Of a stretch of DNA of 64,000 bases, positions 33,796 through 43,692 are shown piece after piece. This DNA is from Rhodocyclaceae bacterium (GTDB taxonomy: Bacteria; Pseudomonadota; Gammaproteobacteria; Burkholderiales; Rhodocyclaceae): positions 304,351-368,350 of the forward strand of contig JAVBXY010000005.1 in the NCBI GenBank assembly GCA_030824275.1, given 5' to 3'. The notes under the pieces were generated by a model. It saw nothing but the letters and a program-made list of their open reading frames with translations. It was not told the DNA's origin and did not search any database. The position numbers and the translations under genes are program-made. The stretch's first letter is position 1. The number at the start of each line of letters is the position of its first letter.

Positions 33796-35292
33796 ATGAC
33801 CGGCCGCCTGTTTTTCGCGTTGCTGGCGGCCACGCTGGTCTTCCGCGTCTGGCTGGGCGCGGCGTTTCCGATGAGCGGCGACGAAGCCTATTTCGTCTGG
33901 TGGGGCTGGCAGCCGGACTGGGGTTTCTACGACCACCCGCCGATGATCGGCTGGTGGCTGGCGGCCCTGTCCTCGGTTAGTCACGCGGAAGCCTTGCTGC
34001 GTCTGCCGGTGATTCTGCAACCGGCGCTGCTGGCGCTGGCAGTGCGCTGGGCGTTGCCGCATCTGGTGCGGGGCATTGAAGGCGAACGACGCGACTGGAT
34101 CGCTACCCTGGTGCTGCTGGCGCCGGTGAATGTCTGGAATGTCTTTATCACCACCGACACGCCGCTGGTCTATTTCAGCGTGCTCTCTGGCCTAGCCTGG
34201 CTGCGCGCGGCCAAGGACGATGATCTGCGTTGGTATCTGGTGGCCGGCCTGTTGCTGGCGGGTGCCGTGCTGTCCAAGTATTTCGCCGCCATCCTCGGCT
34301 TCGCCTACCTAGTGGACGTGCTCGTCCGGCGCCGGGGCTTCAGGGGCCTGATCATCGCCTACGCCTGCACGCTGCCGGCATTGCTGCTGATGGCCTGGTG
34401 GAACAGCGAACACTGCTGGCCCAACTACATGTTCAACTTCGTCAACCGCCACGGCGACGCAGGCTGGTCGGCGAAAACCCCGCTGCTCTACGCCGTGACG
34501 CTGCTCTACATGTTGACGCCGCCTGTCCTGTGGCTGGCGCTGCGTAATCGCCGTCCCGCCAACGCCGACTTTTCCGTGCCCGGCCTCGGCGTGCTGGCCT
34601 GGGTGCCCTTCCTGCTCTTCGCCGTCCTCTCGCTGGTCAAGCAGATCGGCCTGCACTGGCTGCTGTCCTTCGTCCCCTTCGCCCTGATCTGGGTCGGCCT
34701 GCGCCTGCGGCCGGCGAGCCTGGGGCGCCTGGGCCTGTTTTTCGCGGGCTTCGCCGCCCTGCACATCGGCGCCATCCTCGTCGTCTCGCGCCTGCCGCTG
34801 GAAACCTGGCAGAAGACCCGGCTCTACGACGGCATCGTGCTGACTTTCGAGCATGAGGCGCTGGCTAAGGAATTGGAGCCCTTCAGGAAGGATTGGACTC
34901 TGGCCATGGACGGCTATTCCAATGCCGTCACCTTGGGCTACAACCTGCGCCAGTACGTCGCGGTTTTCGGCGAGGCTTCGAGCCACGCCCGCCACGACGA
35001 CATCCTCACCGACTTCCGCGCCCTGGCCGGCAAGAACATCCTGATCCTGCGCAAGTCGGCGCCCACGGAGGGTGATTACGCCAAATACTTCCGCAGCGTC
35101 AGCGTCGATAGTTTCGAAGTGCGTGGTGCCCGCTTCTGGCGTGTCAAGGGCGAGGGCTTCGATTACCCGGCCTATCGCGACACGGTTTTGGCCAGCGTGC
35201 GCAGGAAGTACTACGCCGTCCCGCCCTGGCTGCCGCAGATGGCCTGCTACTTCTGCGACCGCTATTTCCCCGGTGAGCCATGCCGCCGCTGA
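33796..35292 (+). CDS. GT39 / ArnT-like membrane glycosyltransferase
   Basis: SGDEAYFVWWGWQPDWGFYDHPPMIGWWLA; many TM helices; typical of the PMT_2 family. Confidence 0.85.
   Translation: MTGRLFFALLAATLVFRVWLGAAFPMSGDEAYFVWWGWQPDWGFYDHPPMIGWWLAALSSVSHAEALLRLPVILQPALLALAVRWALPHLVRGIEGERRDWIATLVLLAPVNVWNVFITTDTPLVYFSVLSGLAWLRAAKDDDLRWYLVAGLLLAGAVLSKYFAAILGFAYLVDVLVRRRGFRGLIIAYACTLPALLLMAWWNSEHCWPNYMFNFVNRHGDAGWSAKTPLLYAVTLLYMLTPPVLWLALRNRRPANADFSVPGLGVLAWVPFLLFAVLSLVKQIGLHWLLSFVPFALIWVGLRLRPASLGRLGLFFAGFAALHIGAILVVSRLPLETWQKTRLYDGIVLTFEHEALAKELEPFRKDWTLAMDGYSNAVTLGYNLRQYVAVFGEASSHARHDDILTDFRALAGKNILILRKSAPTEGDYAKYFRSVSVDSFEVRGARFWRVKGEGFDYPAYRDTVLASVRRKYYAVPPWLPQMACYFCDRYFPGEPCRR
34550..34573 (+). 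repeat. Dispersed 24-bp motif copy 6 (intragenic, GT39 gene)
   Basis: GCCGTCCCGCCAACGCCGACTTTT; encodes RRPANADF. Confidence 0.9.
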
Positions 35293-36164
35293 TCCGCCTG
35301 ATGCGTCCGCACCAGTGGCTGAAGAACGGCTTCGTCTTCGTCGGCCTGCTCTTCGGCCACGCCTGGAACGACCCGGAGAAAGTGACGCAAGCCCTGGCCG
35401 CCTTCGCCGCCTTCTGCCTGCTGGCCTCCGGCATTTACGTGATCAACGACCTGATCGACCGCGAGCAGGATCGGGTGCATCCGAAGAAAAAGTCGCGGCC
35501 CTTGGCGGCGGGTACGGTCAGCGTGCATGCAGCCTTGTTTTTGGCGGCGTCCTGTTTCATCGGCGGTAGCGCCGTCGCATTGCTGTGGGCTGGCTCGGCG
35601 CCGTGGATATTTGCCGCCTACGTGATCATGAACATCGGCTATAGCTTCGGTCTCAAGCATGTGGTGATCCTCGACGTCTTCATCATCGCCGCCGGCTTCA
35701 TGTTGCGCATCCTCGCCGGCACGCTCGGCATCGGCATCGCGCCTTCCCACTGGCTGCTGCTCTGCGGCCTGATGCTGACGCTCTTCCTTGGTTTCGCCAA
35801 GCGTCGCGCCGAACTCAATGCGCTGCTGGCAGAGTCCGCCGGCCACCGCCGCGTGCTGGAACACTACACAGAGGGCATGCTCGACCAGTTCATCACCATC
35901 GCTGCCGCCGGCACGGTGATTTCTTATGCGCTCTATACCGTGAGCGCCGAGACCGTCGCGCTGCACGGCACGCGGGGCCTGATCGCCACCGTGCCCTTCG
36001 TCCTCTACGGCATGCTGCGCTACCTGTGGCGCCTGCATCGGGCGGGCGGCGGTGGCGATCCGGCGCGGGAACTGCTGACCGATCCGCACCTTTGGGCGGC
36101 GACGGCCGGCTGGCTACTGCTGGTTCTTGCCCTGCTGGGCGGGTCTATAATTCCACGGCCATGA
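35280..36164 (+). CDS. UbiA-like prenyltransferase, decaprenyl-phosphate phosphoribosyltransferase type
   Basis: LMRPHQWLKNGFVFVGLLFG, NDLIDREQDRVHPKKKSRPLAAG. Confidence 0.85.
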   Translation: MPPLIRLMRPHQWLKNGFVFVGLLFGHAWNDPEKVTQALAAFAAFCLLASGIYVINDLIDREQDRVHPKKKSRPLAAGTVSVHAALFLAASCFIGGSAVALLWAGSAPWIFAAYVIMNIGYSFGLKHVVILDVFIIAAGFMLRILAGTLGIGIAPSHWLLLCGLMLTLFLGFAKRRAELNALLAESAGHRRVLEHYTEGMLDQFITIAAAGTVISYALYTVSAETVALHGTRGLIATVPFVLYGMLRYLWRLHRAGGGGDPARELLTDPHLWAATAGWLLLVLALLGGSIIPRP

Positions 36165-36691
36165 GTGCCATCGATCATATTCCCGGTGTCGAATTTCTCG
36201 GCGATGCGCTGCCCTTCGTCGGCCGCATCCGCGAGATCATCGAGGCCATCCAGCTCTTCGAGGATTTCGATCCCGATGAACTGGACGGCTTGGCCCGCTA
36301 CATGCGCTGCTACCGCGCCCCGCTGGGCACCGAGATCATCCGCGAGGGCGACCAGGGTGACTTCCTGCTGCTGGTGCTCGACGGCGGCATCGAGATCGTC
36401 AAGAAGGATGTGCGTGGTCTGCCGCAGATCATCGGCTCCGCCGGCCCCGGCAAGACCCTGGGGGAAATGTCGCTGATCGACGGCGAACCACGCTTCGCCA
36501 GTTGCATTGCTCTCGGAGTGGTCGAACTTGCAGTCCTCGACCGCGACAGTCTGTCGCGGATCATCACCGAAGAGCCGCGCATCGGCGTCAAGCTGATGAT
36601 GGAACTGCTGATGCTGCTCAATCAGCGCTTGCGTACCGTCAGCGCCCAGCTTATGGAATGCATGGAAGCGCGGCGCTCGCGCATCCGCTAA
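36161..36691 (+). CDS. Cyclic nucleotide-binding (CNB) domain protein
   Basis: GTEIIREGDQGDFLLLVLDGGIEIVKKD...GKTLGEMSLIDGEPRFASCIAL; no obvious C-terminal HTH; ATGA overlap with the preceding gene. Confidence 0.82.
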   Translation: MSAIDHIPGVEFLGDALPFVGRIREIIEAIQLFEDFDPDELDGLARYMRCYRAPLGTEIIREGDQGDFLLLVLDGGIEIVKKDVRGLPQIIGSAGPGKTLGEMSLIDGEPRFASCIALGVVELAVLDRDSLSRIITEEPRIGVKLMMELLMLLNQRLRTVSAQLMECMEARRSRIR

Positions 36692-36697
36692 AAGTCC

Positions 36698-37942
36698 TTA
36701 CTTCTCGTCGCCGTCGAGCGGCCACAGGGCGTGGCTATCCAGCATGATGCGATAGCGCGCTTCGTTGGCATCCAGTCGGGCCTGGGTTGCCGCCAGTCGG
36801 GCATCGATGGCTTGGCGACGGGCCTGTTGCAATTCCCCGAACTGCCCTTCACCGAGGCGCCATGCCTTGTCCAGCAGGTCGGCATTTGCGTCCATGCGTT
36901 GCGCCACGTCGCGCAGCCGGCGCCACTGTTCCCGTGTCGATTCCATCTGGCGCCAGGCGCGACGGATTTCATTGTCGACGCGAGCGCGGATGCCTCCCTC
37001 CCTGGCTGCCGTGGCCTCGGCTTCACCGCTGGCCACGTCCACGGCGGCGGCACGATAGGAACCCGGCAGGGGGATACTCAGGGACAGGCCGAGAACTTTC
37101 TCCTGGCCGTCCCGTTCGCGACTGACCTGCAGGCCCAGCGTCGGATCGGGCACGCGGTCGGCATCGGCGCGACGCACCAAAAGTCGGCGCTGGCGGGACG
37201 CCGTCGCCGCCAGCTTGAGTTCGTGGTTGTGTTCCAGGATGCGTTCCCGCCAGCTGTCGATGCTGCCATCCAGCGTCATTGGCTCCGTGGTCTCGATATT
37301 GGCTGGCAGCGGCAGGGAGGGGAAGTGCTGAGCGAAATCGGCGACGGCCCGGGCCAGAGCATCGACGGCTAGCGCGTAGCGGGCCTCGGCCTGTTGCAAC
37401 TGGGCTTGTGCCTGGTGAAGATCAAGGGCGGCGGCATCGCCCAGTTCGACGCGTCGCGCCGCCACATCGGCTTGTCGACGCAGGATATCGCGCTGGGCCT
37501 CCCATTGCCGGGCCGCTTCCCGTTCGCGCAGCCAGTCGAACCAGCTACGCAGCAGCAGTCGGCCGGTCTCGTGCAGGGCATCGCCGGCGGCAGCATCGGC
37601 CATTTCCTCGGCAACGGCGCCGAGTTCCGTATCTGTCGCGGCCTTGCCCGGCATGCGCAGGGCGCGTTCCAGGGCAATGTCCTGCTCCGCATACTGACGC
37701 GGCAATGAGAGATCGCGGCGGCGCTGGGCGCCGATCTTGACCACGAATTCATGCGGTCCTGCTTCGAACTGGCGACGCTGGCCGGCAGCCGTGCGCAACC
37801 CGGCACGCGCGGCGAGGACATCCGGATGGGCGTAGAGGGCGCGGGTCACCGCTTCGACAGGGGGCAGGTCTTGCGCGTTGGCGGTCACCGCGTGCGTGGG
37901 AATCGCTGCCGCCAGCAGTAGCATCAGGATGCTGGGTTTCAT
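36698..37942 (-). CDS. TolC-family outer membrane protein (CzcC-like)
   Basis: Signal peptide, coiled-coil rich OEP repeats, adjacent to CzcA/CzcB-type genes. Confidence 0.85.
   Translation of the reverse strand: MKPSILMLLLAAAIPTHAVTANAQDLPPVEAVTRALYAHPDVLAARAGLRTAAGQRRQFEAGPHEFVVKIGAQRRRDLSLPRQYAEQDIALERALRMPGKAATDTELGAVAEEMADAAAGDALHETGRLLLRSWFDWLREREAARQWEAQRDILRRQADVAARRVELGDAAALDLHQAQAQLQQAEARYALAVDALARAVADFAQHFPSLPLPANIETTEPMTLDGSIDSWRERILEHNHELKLAATASRQRRLLVRRADADRVPDPTLGLQVSRERDGQEKVLGLSLSIPLPGSYRAAAVDVASGEAEATAAREGGIRARVDNEIRRAWRQMESTREQWRRLRDVAQRMDANADLLDKAWRLGEGQFGELQQARRQAIDARLAATQARLDANEARYRIMLDSHALWPLDGDEK
37179..37202 (-). repeat. Dispersed 24-bp motif copy 7 (intragenic, TolC-like gene)
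   Basis: Minus strand GGCGTCCCGCCAGCGCCGACTTTT; encodes SRQRRLL. Confidence 0.85.
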
Positions 37943-38250
37943 GCCGTAAAGCTCCCATTTTTCAGCACCGGCGCCAGCCACCAGTCGATGTTGGCACCGG
38001 TCATGTCCTCATGCAAATGATCGATCAGGCGCTGTCCGTCGGCGGCATTGACCAGCACGTCGACGCGCACGCGGCGGGCGCGGCCCCGCACCTGTTCGCC
38101 GACGCTGGCGATATGCTCCGGCGCACCGTGGCCATCGACGGCGACGGTGACGAAGGGGCCGATCCATTCCGGATGTTGCAGCAGATGGTCGATCAGCTCC
38201 TCCTCCAGCGTATGGGGCAGGACGAGCGTCAGGCAGGCATCACGATTCAT
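37939..38250 (-). CDS. DUF3240 family protein
   Basis: 103 aa, ACLTLVLPHTLEEELIDHLLQHPEWIGPFVTVAVDGHG; position between czcA- and czcC-like genes. Confidence 0.75.
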   Translation of the reverse strand: MNRDACLTLVLPHTLEEELIDHLLQHPEWIGPFVTVAVDGHGAPEHIASVGEQVRGRARRVRVDVLVNAADGQRLIDHLHEDMTGANIDWWLAPVLKNGSFTA

Positions 38251-41200
38251 GGATTTCCCCAGCGGCGATAAAGAATGGGCAGGACGATCAGCGTCAGCAG
38301 CGTCGAGGTGACGAGGCCGCCGATGACGACGATGGCCAACGGCTTCTGGATTTCCGAACCAGGACCGCTGGCGAGCAGCAGCGGAATCAGGCCGAAGCCG
38401 GTGATGCTCGCTGTCATCAGCACCGGCCGCAGGCGGCGACGGGAACCCTCGACCACCACGCGGGCGATGGGCATGCCCTGGGCCAGCAGTTGATTGAAGT
38501 GGGAAATCATTACCAGCCCGTTGAGCACGGCGATGCCGAGCAGGGCGATGAAGCCGACGGAGGCCGGGACCGACAGGTATTCGCCGGTGACGAGCAGGGC
38601 GAAGATGCCGCCGACGAGGGCGAAGGGAATGTTGGCGAAAACCAGTAGCGCCTGCCGTGCCGACCCGAAGGTGGTGAACAGCAGGTGGAAGATCAGGGCC
38701 AGAGCCACCGGCACCACCAGCAACAGCCGCTTGGCCGCCCGCTGCTGGTTCTCGAACTGGCCACCCCATTCGATTCGATAGCCGGCGGGAAGGGCGACAT
38801 CCTTGGCTACTCGTGCCTTGGCTTCCTCGACGAAGCTGACCAGGTCGCGGCCCTGAACATTGCTCTGGATCGTCACCAATCGGGCCGCATCCTGATGGTC
38901 CACCTTGACCGGGCCGACGCTGCGGTGCAGTTGCGCCACTGACGATAGCGGGACGCTGCCGCCGCCGGCAAGGGCGAGCTGGATCTGGCTGAAGGCAGCC
39001 GGGGCCAGACGTTCAGCATCACCGCCACGAAGTACCAGCGGCGTGCGCCGGCCGCCTTCGATCACCAGTCCGGCATGCTGGCCTTCCAGCGACATTCGCA
39101 AGGCACTGGCGATATCCTCCACCGACAGTCCGAGACGGCCGGCGGCAAGTCGATCAATGGCGACGGTGAAATACTGCACGCCTTCGTTCTTGGTAGTCAG
39201 TACGTCCTCGGCGCCGGGCAGGGCTTTCAGCACTGTCGCAATCTGTGCGGCGAGACGGTTCAGTTCGCCCAGATCGCTGCCGAAGACCTTGATGGCCAGG
39301 TCGCCACGGGCGCCGGTGAGCATTTCGGCGATGCGCATCTCGATGGGCTGGGTGAAGGCGATGTCGCGGCCGGGGAAGTCGGCCATCACCTTGCGGATTT
39401 CTTCTGTCAGCCATTCTTTGCTCGGCTGGCGCCAGGTATCGCGCGGCGCCAGCACCATGAAGGTGTCGGTGTCCTCCAGTCCCATCGGGTCGAGACCGAG
39501 TTCATCGGCGCCGGTGCGGGCGACGATGTCCTTGACTTCTGGCACGCGGGCGAGGATGGCTTGCTGTACGGCCAGGTCTTCGGCCGCGCTGGCCGAGGCA
39601 TTGATCGATGGCAGCTTGTTCACCTGCATCAGGATGTCGCCCTCGTCCAGCGTCGGCATGAAGGTCTTGCCGACGAACGGAAAGACTGCGACGGCTGCAG
39701 CCAGCAGGATCAGTGCTCCGATCATGACTTGGCGGGGCTTCGCCAGTGCCCGGTCGAGCAGGGGTGCGTAGATGGCCTGTGCCTTGGCCGGTAGCCAGGG
39801 TTCGTGGGCTGGGCCGTGTTTGAGCAGGGCCGAGGCCAGCACTGGAATCGCCGTCAGCGAAAGCACCAGTGCGGCGGTCAGGGCGAAGACGATGGTCAGT
39901 GCCACGGGGATGAAGAGCTTGCCCTCGAGTCCTTGCAATGTCAGCAGTGGCAGAAAGACGATGACGATGATGGCCATGCCGGCAACTACCGGAACCGCCA
40001 CTTCGCGCACGGCGCGAAAAATTCGATGGAGCAGGGGCAGGTCGCTATCGTGTGGGTCGGCGAGCCGACTTTCGATGTTCTCCACCACCACCACCGCCGC
40101 GTCCACCAGCATGCCGATGGCAATGGCAAGGCCGCCCAGGCTCATCAGATTGGCGCTCATGCCGGTTAGTCGCATCAGGACGAAGGTACCCAGTGCGGCC
40201 AGGGGCAAGACGCTGGCGACCACCAATGCCGCGCGCAGATTGCCGAGGAAGGCCAGCAGCAGGATCACCACCAGCACGATGGCTTCGCCCAGTGCCTTGG
40301 TGACGGTGCCGACGGCGCGATCCACCAGGGCGCCGCGGTCATAGAAAATTTGTGTGCTGACACCCGCCGGCAGTGACGGGGCGATCTCCGTCAGGCGCTT
40401 GCGTACGCCTTCCACCACCTGTCGCGCATTGGCGCCGCGCAGGCCGAGCACCAGCCCTTCCACAGCTTCCCCCTTGCCACCCTGAGTGACGAAGCCATAG
40501 CGGGTGAGATGACCGATGGTCACGGTCGCCACGTCTCCAACCCGCACTACGGCGCCGGCGGACGGTTTGCCCACCACGACGGCGCGCAGGTCATCGAGGG
40601 TTTTCACGCTACCCTCGATGCGCACCAGCAGAGATTCCTCGCCTTCGGCGAGGCGGCCGGCACCTTCATTGCGGTTGTTGGTTTCCAGTGCATCGCGCAG
40701 GTCGGCCAGCGTCAGGCCGCGGCTTTTGAGCGCCACCAGGTCGGGGCGGATCTCGAAGCTGCGCACGTAGCCACCCAGGGCGTTTACGTCGGCGACGCCG
40801 GGCAGGGTCCGTAGCTGGGGACGGATAACCCAATCGAGCAGGCTGCGCTTCTCCGCCAGCGGAATGTCGCCTTCGATGGTGAACATCAGCATCTCGCCCA
40901 AGGGAGTGGTGATTGGTGCGAGACCGCCGTCGATGCCCGGCGGCAGGTCTTTCATGACGCCGGCAAGGCGTTCTGAAACCTGCTGACGTGCCCAGTAGAT
41001 ATCTGTGCCTTCCTCGAAGTCGAGGGTGATATCGGCGATGCCGTACTTGGCCATGGCCCGCAGCATTTTCTTGCCCGGCACGCCGAGCAGTTCCGGTTCG
41101 ATGGGGGCGACGACACGGGTTTCGACTTCCTCCGGCGTCATTCCCGGTGCCTTGAGAATGATCTTTACCTGCGTCGAGGAAATATCCGGGAATGCGTCGA

Positions 41201-41306
41201 TGGGTAATTGGCGAAAGGCGGCAATGCCTGCCGCCGTCAGCAACAGCGTGGCGATGAGCACCAACAGGCGCTGGCTCAGCGCGAACTCGACCAGGCGATT
41301 GAGCAT
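38247..41306 (-). CDS. Heavy-metal efflux RND pump (CzcA family)
   Basis: 1019 aa, LVEFALSQRLLVLIATLLLTAAGIAAFRQLPIDAFPDIS, AIAIGMLVDAAVVVVENIE (HME-RND motif). Confidence 0.93.
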   Translation of the reverse strand: MLNRLVEFALSQRLLVLIATLLLTAAGIAAFRQLPIDAFPDISSTQVKIILKAPGMTPEEVETRVVAPIEPELLGVPGKKMLRAMAKYGIADITLDFEEGTDIYWARQQVSERLAGVMKDLPPGIDGGLAPITTPLGEMLMFTIEGDIPLAEKRSLLDWVIRPQLRTLPGVADVNALGGYVRSFEIRPDLVALKSRGLTLADLRDALETNNRNEGAGRLAEGEESLLVRIEGSVKTLDDLRAVVVGKPSAGAVVRVGDVATVTIGHLTRYGFVTQGGKGEAVEGLVLGLRGANARQVVEGVRKRLTEIAPSLPAGVSTQIFYDRGALVDRAVGTVTKALGEAIVLVVILLLAFLGNLRAALVVASVLPLAALGTFVLMRLTGMSANLMSLGGLAIAIGMLVDAAVVVVENIESRLADPHDSDLPLLHRIFRAVREVAVPVVAGMAIIVIVFLPLLTLQGLEGKLFIPVALTIVFALTAALVLSLTAIPVLASALLKHGPAHEPWLPAKAQAIYAPLLDRALAKPRQVMIGALILLAAAVAVFPFVGKTFMPTLDEGDILMQVNKLPSINASASAAEDLAVQQAILARVPEVKDIVARTGADELGLDPMGLEDTDTFMVLAPRDTWRQPSKEWLTEEIRKVMADFPGRDIAFTQPIEMRIAEMLTGARGDLAIKVFGSDLGELNRLAAQIATVLKALPGAEDVLTTKNEGVQYFTVAIDRLAAGRLGLSVEDIASALRMSLEGQHAGLVIEGGRRTPLVLRGGDAERLAPAAFSQIQLALAGGGSVPLSSVAQLHRSVGPVKVDHQDAARLVTIQSNVQGRDLVSFVEEAKARVAKDVALPAGYRIEWGGQFENQQRAAKRLLLVVPVALALIFHLLFTTFGSARQALLVFANIPFALVGGIFALLVTGEYLSVPASVGFIALLGIAVLNGLVMISHFNQLLAQGMPIARVVVEGSRRRLRPVLMTASITGFGLIPLLLASGPGSEIQKPLAIVVIGGLVTSTLLTLIVLPILYRRWGNP

Positions 41307-42380
41307 TTACTTGCCCCCGGCTGCGCCGAGACCCAGCCAGGCCGCCTTGATCGCGGCCACACCGTGCACGGCGATGCGGCTATCGGCGCTCAGGCCGTCG
41401 GCGACGACGCGGATCGAACTGTCCGTCTCGCTCTGCACCTTGACGGCGAGCGGCAGAAAGCCGGCCTTGGTTTCCTGGAAGACCCAGGCCTGCCCTCGAT
41501 GCCGCACCATGGCGGCGGTCGGCAGTGACCAGCCAGGCATTGTCTTGCCTTCTTTCACCGCGACCTCCAGGGTCTGGAAGGGCTTGACGCAGCCTTGGGT
41601 GTTCTTGAGTTCGGCCCGCAGCAATACCGATTGACTTCCGGCCGAGAGGTGAGGGGCGATGCGCGCGATGCGTGCCGGCGTGGCGCAGCCGGGAACGTCG
41701 ATCTCGTCACCGACGGCGATGCGAGCGGCTTGATTCGAGTTCGCCTGGATTTCTAGCCACAGCGGCTCGAGCCGGGCGATACGCACCAACGGTGTGCCGG
41801 CATCGGCACGACTGCCGGGTTCTGCCGGAGCCTCCAGTACGACACCGGCGAAGGGAGCTCGAAGTTCGGCTGCGTCGCCAGCAGCGCCCATACCCGAAAG
41901 GGCCAGGGTCTGGCGGCGCTCGTTGAGCATGGCCTGGGCTTCGCGCTCGGTGGCGCGCGCGGCGGACACCCGGCTGCCTGGAATGATGCCGTCCGCAAAA
42001 AGGGCTTCGTCCCGGATGCGGGCTTCACTGGCAAGTCTTGCGCGGGATTCCGCCAATACATGGTCGCGACGGGCTTCGAGTATCTGGGCACCTTGCAGGC
42101 GCAACAGTGGCTGGCCTTTTTTGACGGTATCTCCCCAGGCCACATGTATCTTGGCCACCACGCCGGTCAGTGGCGCCGCAACCACGGCGATCTGGTCGGG
42201 GGGGACTCGTACCTGGGCCGGCAGGCGCAGTGCACCAGTGGCGGCCAATGCCGATAGCGGCTGGACGGTGATAGCCAGTGCGCGGGTTTGCTCGGCGTTG
42301 AAGATGATCGGGGTTTCCTGCGCGGCGGCGAGCGCAGGGACGAGGAACAGGGCCGCGAGGGACAGACGATGGAGGTTCAT
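41307..42380 (-). CDS. Efflux RND periplasmic adaptor (CzcB-like)
   Basis: Signal peptide, HlyD/lipoyl pattern (VAAPLTGVVAKIHVAWGDTVKKGQPLLRL), directly upstream of the czcA-like gene. Confidence 0.88.
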   Translation of the reverse strand: MNLHRLSLAALFLVPALAAAQETPIIFNAEQTRALAITVQPLSALAATGALRLPAQVRVPPDQIAVVAAPLTGVVAKIHVAWGDTVKKGQPLLRLQGAQILEARRDHVLAESRARLASEARIRDEALFADGIIPGSRVSAARATEREAQAMLNERRQTLALSGMGAAGDAAELRAPFAGVVLEAPAEPGSRADAGTPLVRIARLEPLWLEIQANSNQAARIAVGDEIDVPGCATPARIARIAPHLSAGSQSVLLRAELKNTQGCVKPFQTLEVAVKEGKTMPGWSLPTAAMVRHRGQAWVFQETKAGFLPLAVKVQSETDSSIRVVADGLSADSRIAVHGVAAIKAAWLGLGAAGGK

Positions 42381-42396
42381 GCGCCCATTGTCCTGT

Positions 42397-42425
42397 CCGG
42401 AGATTAAGGCTTCCTTAATCTCCGG
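42397..42425. promoter_or_regulatory. Perfect 13-bp inverted repeat between phaZ stop and czcB-like start
   Basis: CCGGAGATTAAGG-CTT-CCTTAATCTCCGG, no T tract on the minus strand. Confidence 0.6.
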
Positions 42426-42450
42426 TTGCGCCTGCCGGATTTACATGCGA

Positions 42451-43692
42451 CTACTCGTCGAAGTCGTGCATGAAGGCCCGGATGCGCGGGTAGATCTGGC
42501 TTTCCCAGCGCCGGCCGTTGAATACGCCATAGTGGCCGACGCCAGGCTGGAGATGGTGCAGCTTCTTGTAGGGCGCCAGCTTGCTGCACAGGTCGTGGGC
42601 GGCGAGGGTCTGGCCGATGGAACAGATGTCGTCCTTCTCGCCTTCCACCGTCAGCAGCGCAGTGCGACGGATCGCGGCGGGATTCACCACGCGGCCCCTA
42701 TATTCCAGCTTGCCCTGCGGTAGTTCGAATTCCTGAAAGACCTTCTGCACGGTTTCGAGAAAGAACTCGGCCGGCAGGTCCATCATCGCCAGATACTCGT
42801 GATAGAAGTCGCGGATGTCCTCGGCCTTGCCGTGGTCGCCGGTGGCCCGGCTGTGGAACATGTTCTTGAAGGAATCCATGTGCCTTTCCGCGTTCATGCT
42901 CATGAAGGCGGAAATCTGCATGTAGCCGGGATAGACGCGGCGCAGGCCGCCCTGATAACGCAGCGGCACGACGCCGATCATGTGGCGCTTGAACCATTCG
43001 ATGGGCTTCTCGGTGGCCAGGGTATTCACCACCGTCGGGTTGATGCGACAGTCGATGGGGCCGGCCATCAGCGTCATGCTGCGCGGCTGGTTGGGGTTGC
43101 CGTCCTCGGCCATGATGGACACGGCGGCCAGCGTGCCCACCGTCGGCTGGCAGACGGAGACCAGATGGGTGTCCGGCCCCAGCCATTCCATGAAATCGAT
43201 CATGTGATCGATGAATTCGTCGAGGCCGAACTTGCCGGCAGAGAGCGGCACGTCGCGGACGTTGTGCCAGTCGGTGATATAGACGTCGTGATGTTTGAGC
43301 AGAGTGCGCGCGGTGCCCGTCAACAGGGTGGCGAAATGGCCGGAAATCGGTGCGATCAGCAGCACCTTGCGGCCGGCCACCGGCGTTTCCTTGCGGAAAT
43401 GGAGCAGGCTGCAAAAGGGCGTGGCGTGCACGATTTCCTCATGCACCTTGACCGGCTGCCCCATGATTTCCACCGTATCGATGCCGAAACTGGGCCGTTC
43501 GTGGGTAAGGCCGGAGAGCGCGATCATCTCGGCCGTCGCCGTCATCTTGCGCAGGGTGTGGCTTTCCGGCAGCCAGCCCATGCTGTAGCGCAGCCAGGGC
43601 GCGATGCTGCGGGCGATGGTGCGGGCGGGATGGGCGGCGTCGAACAGGGCCTGGTAGCCCTGATAGTGGGGAGCGGCGATGGAATTCAGCAT
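42451..43692 (-). CDS. phaZ: Intracellular polyhydroxyalkanoate depolymerase
   Basis: MLNSIAAPHYQGYQALFDAAHPARTIARSIAPWL, ITDWHNVRDVPLSAGKFGLDEFIDHMIDFMEWLGPDTHLVSVCQPTV. Confidence 0.9.
   Translation of the reverse strand: MLNSIAAPHYQGYQALFDAAHPARTIARSIAPWLRYSMGWLPESHTLRKMTATAEMIALSGLTHERPSFGIDTVEIMGQPVKVHEEIVHATPFCSLLHFRKETPVAGRKVLLIAPISGHFATLLTGTARTLLKHHDVYITDWHNVRDVPLSAGKFGLDEFIDHMIDFMEWLGPDTHLVSVCQPTVGTLAAVSIMAEDGNPNQPRSMTLMAGPIDCRINPTVVNTLATEKPIEWFKRHMIGVVPLRYQGGLRRVYPGYMQISAFMSMNAERHMDSFKNMFHSRATGDHGKAEDIRDFYHEYLAMMDLPAEFFLETVQKVFQEFELPQGKLEYRGRVVNPAAIRRTALLTVEGEKDDICSIGQTLAAHDLCSKLAPYKKLHHLQPGVGHYGVFNGRRWESQIYPRIRAFMHDFDE

Noticed and set aside
35052-35066. Additional partial match to the 24-bp motif (AAGTCGGCGCCCACGG); similar weak matches near 13785, 14339, 33483 and 51231
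   Set aside because: Only about 10-12 bp match the core or the match has internal mismatches. Compatible with ordinary coding sequence, so not counted.
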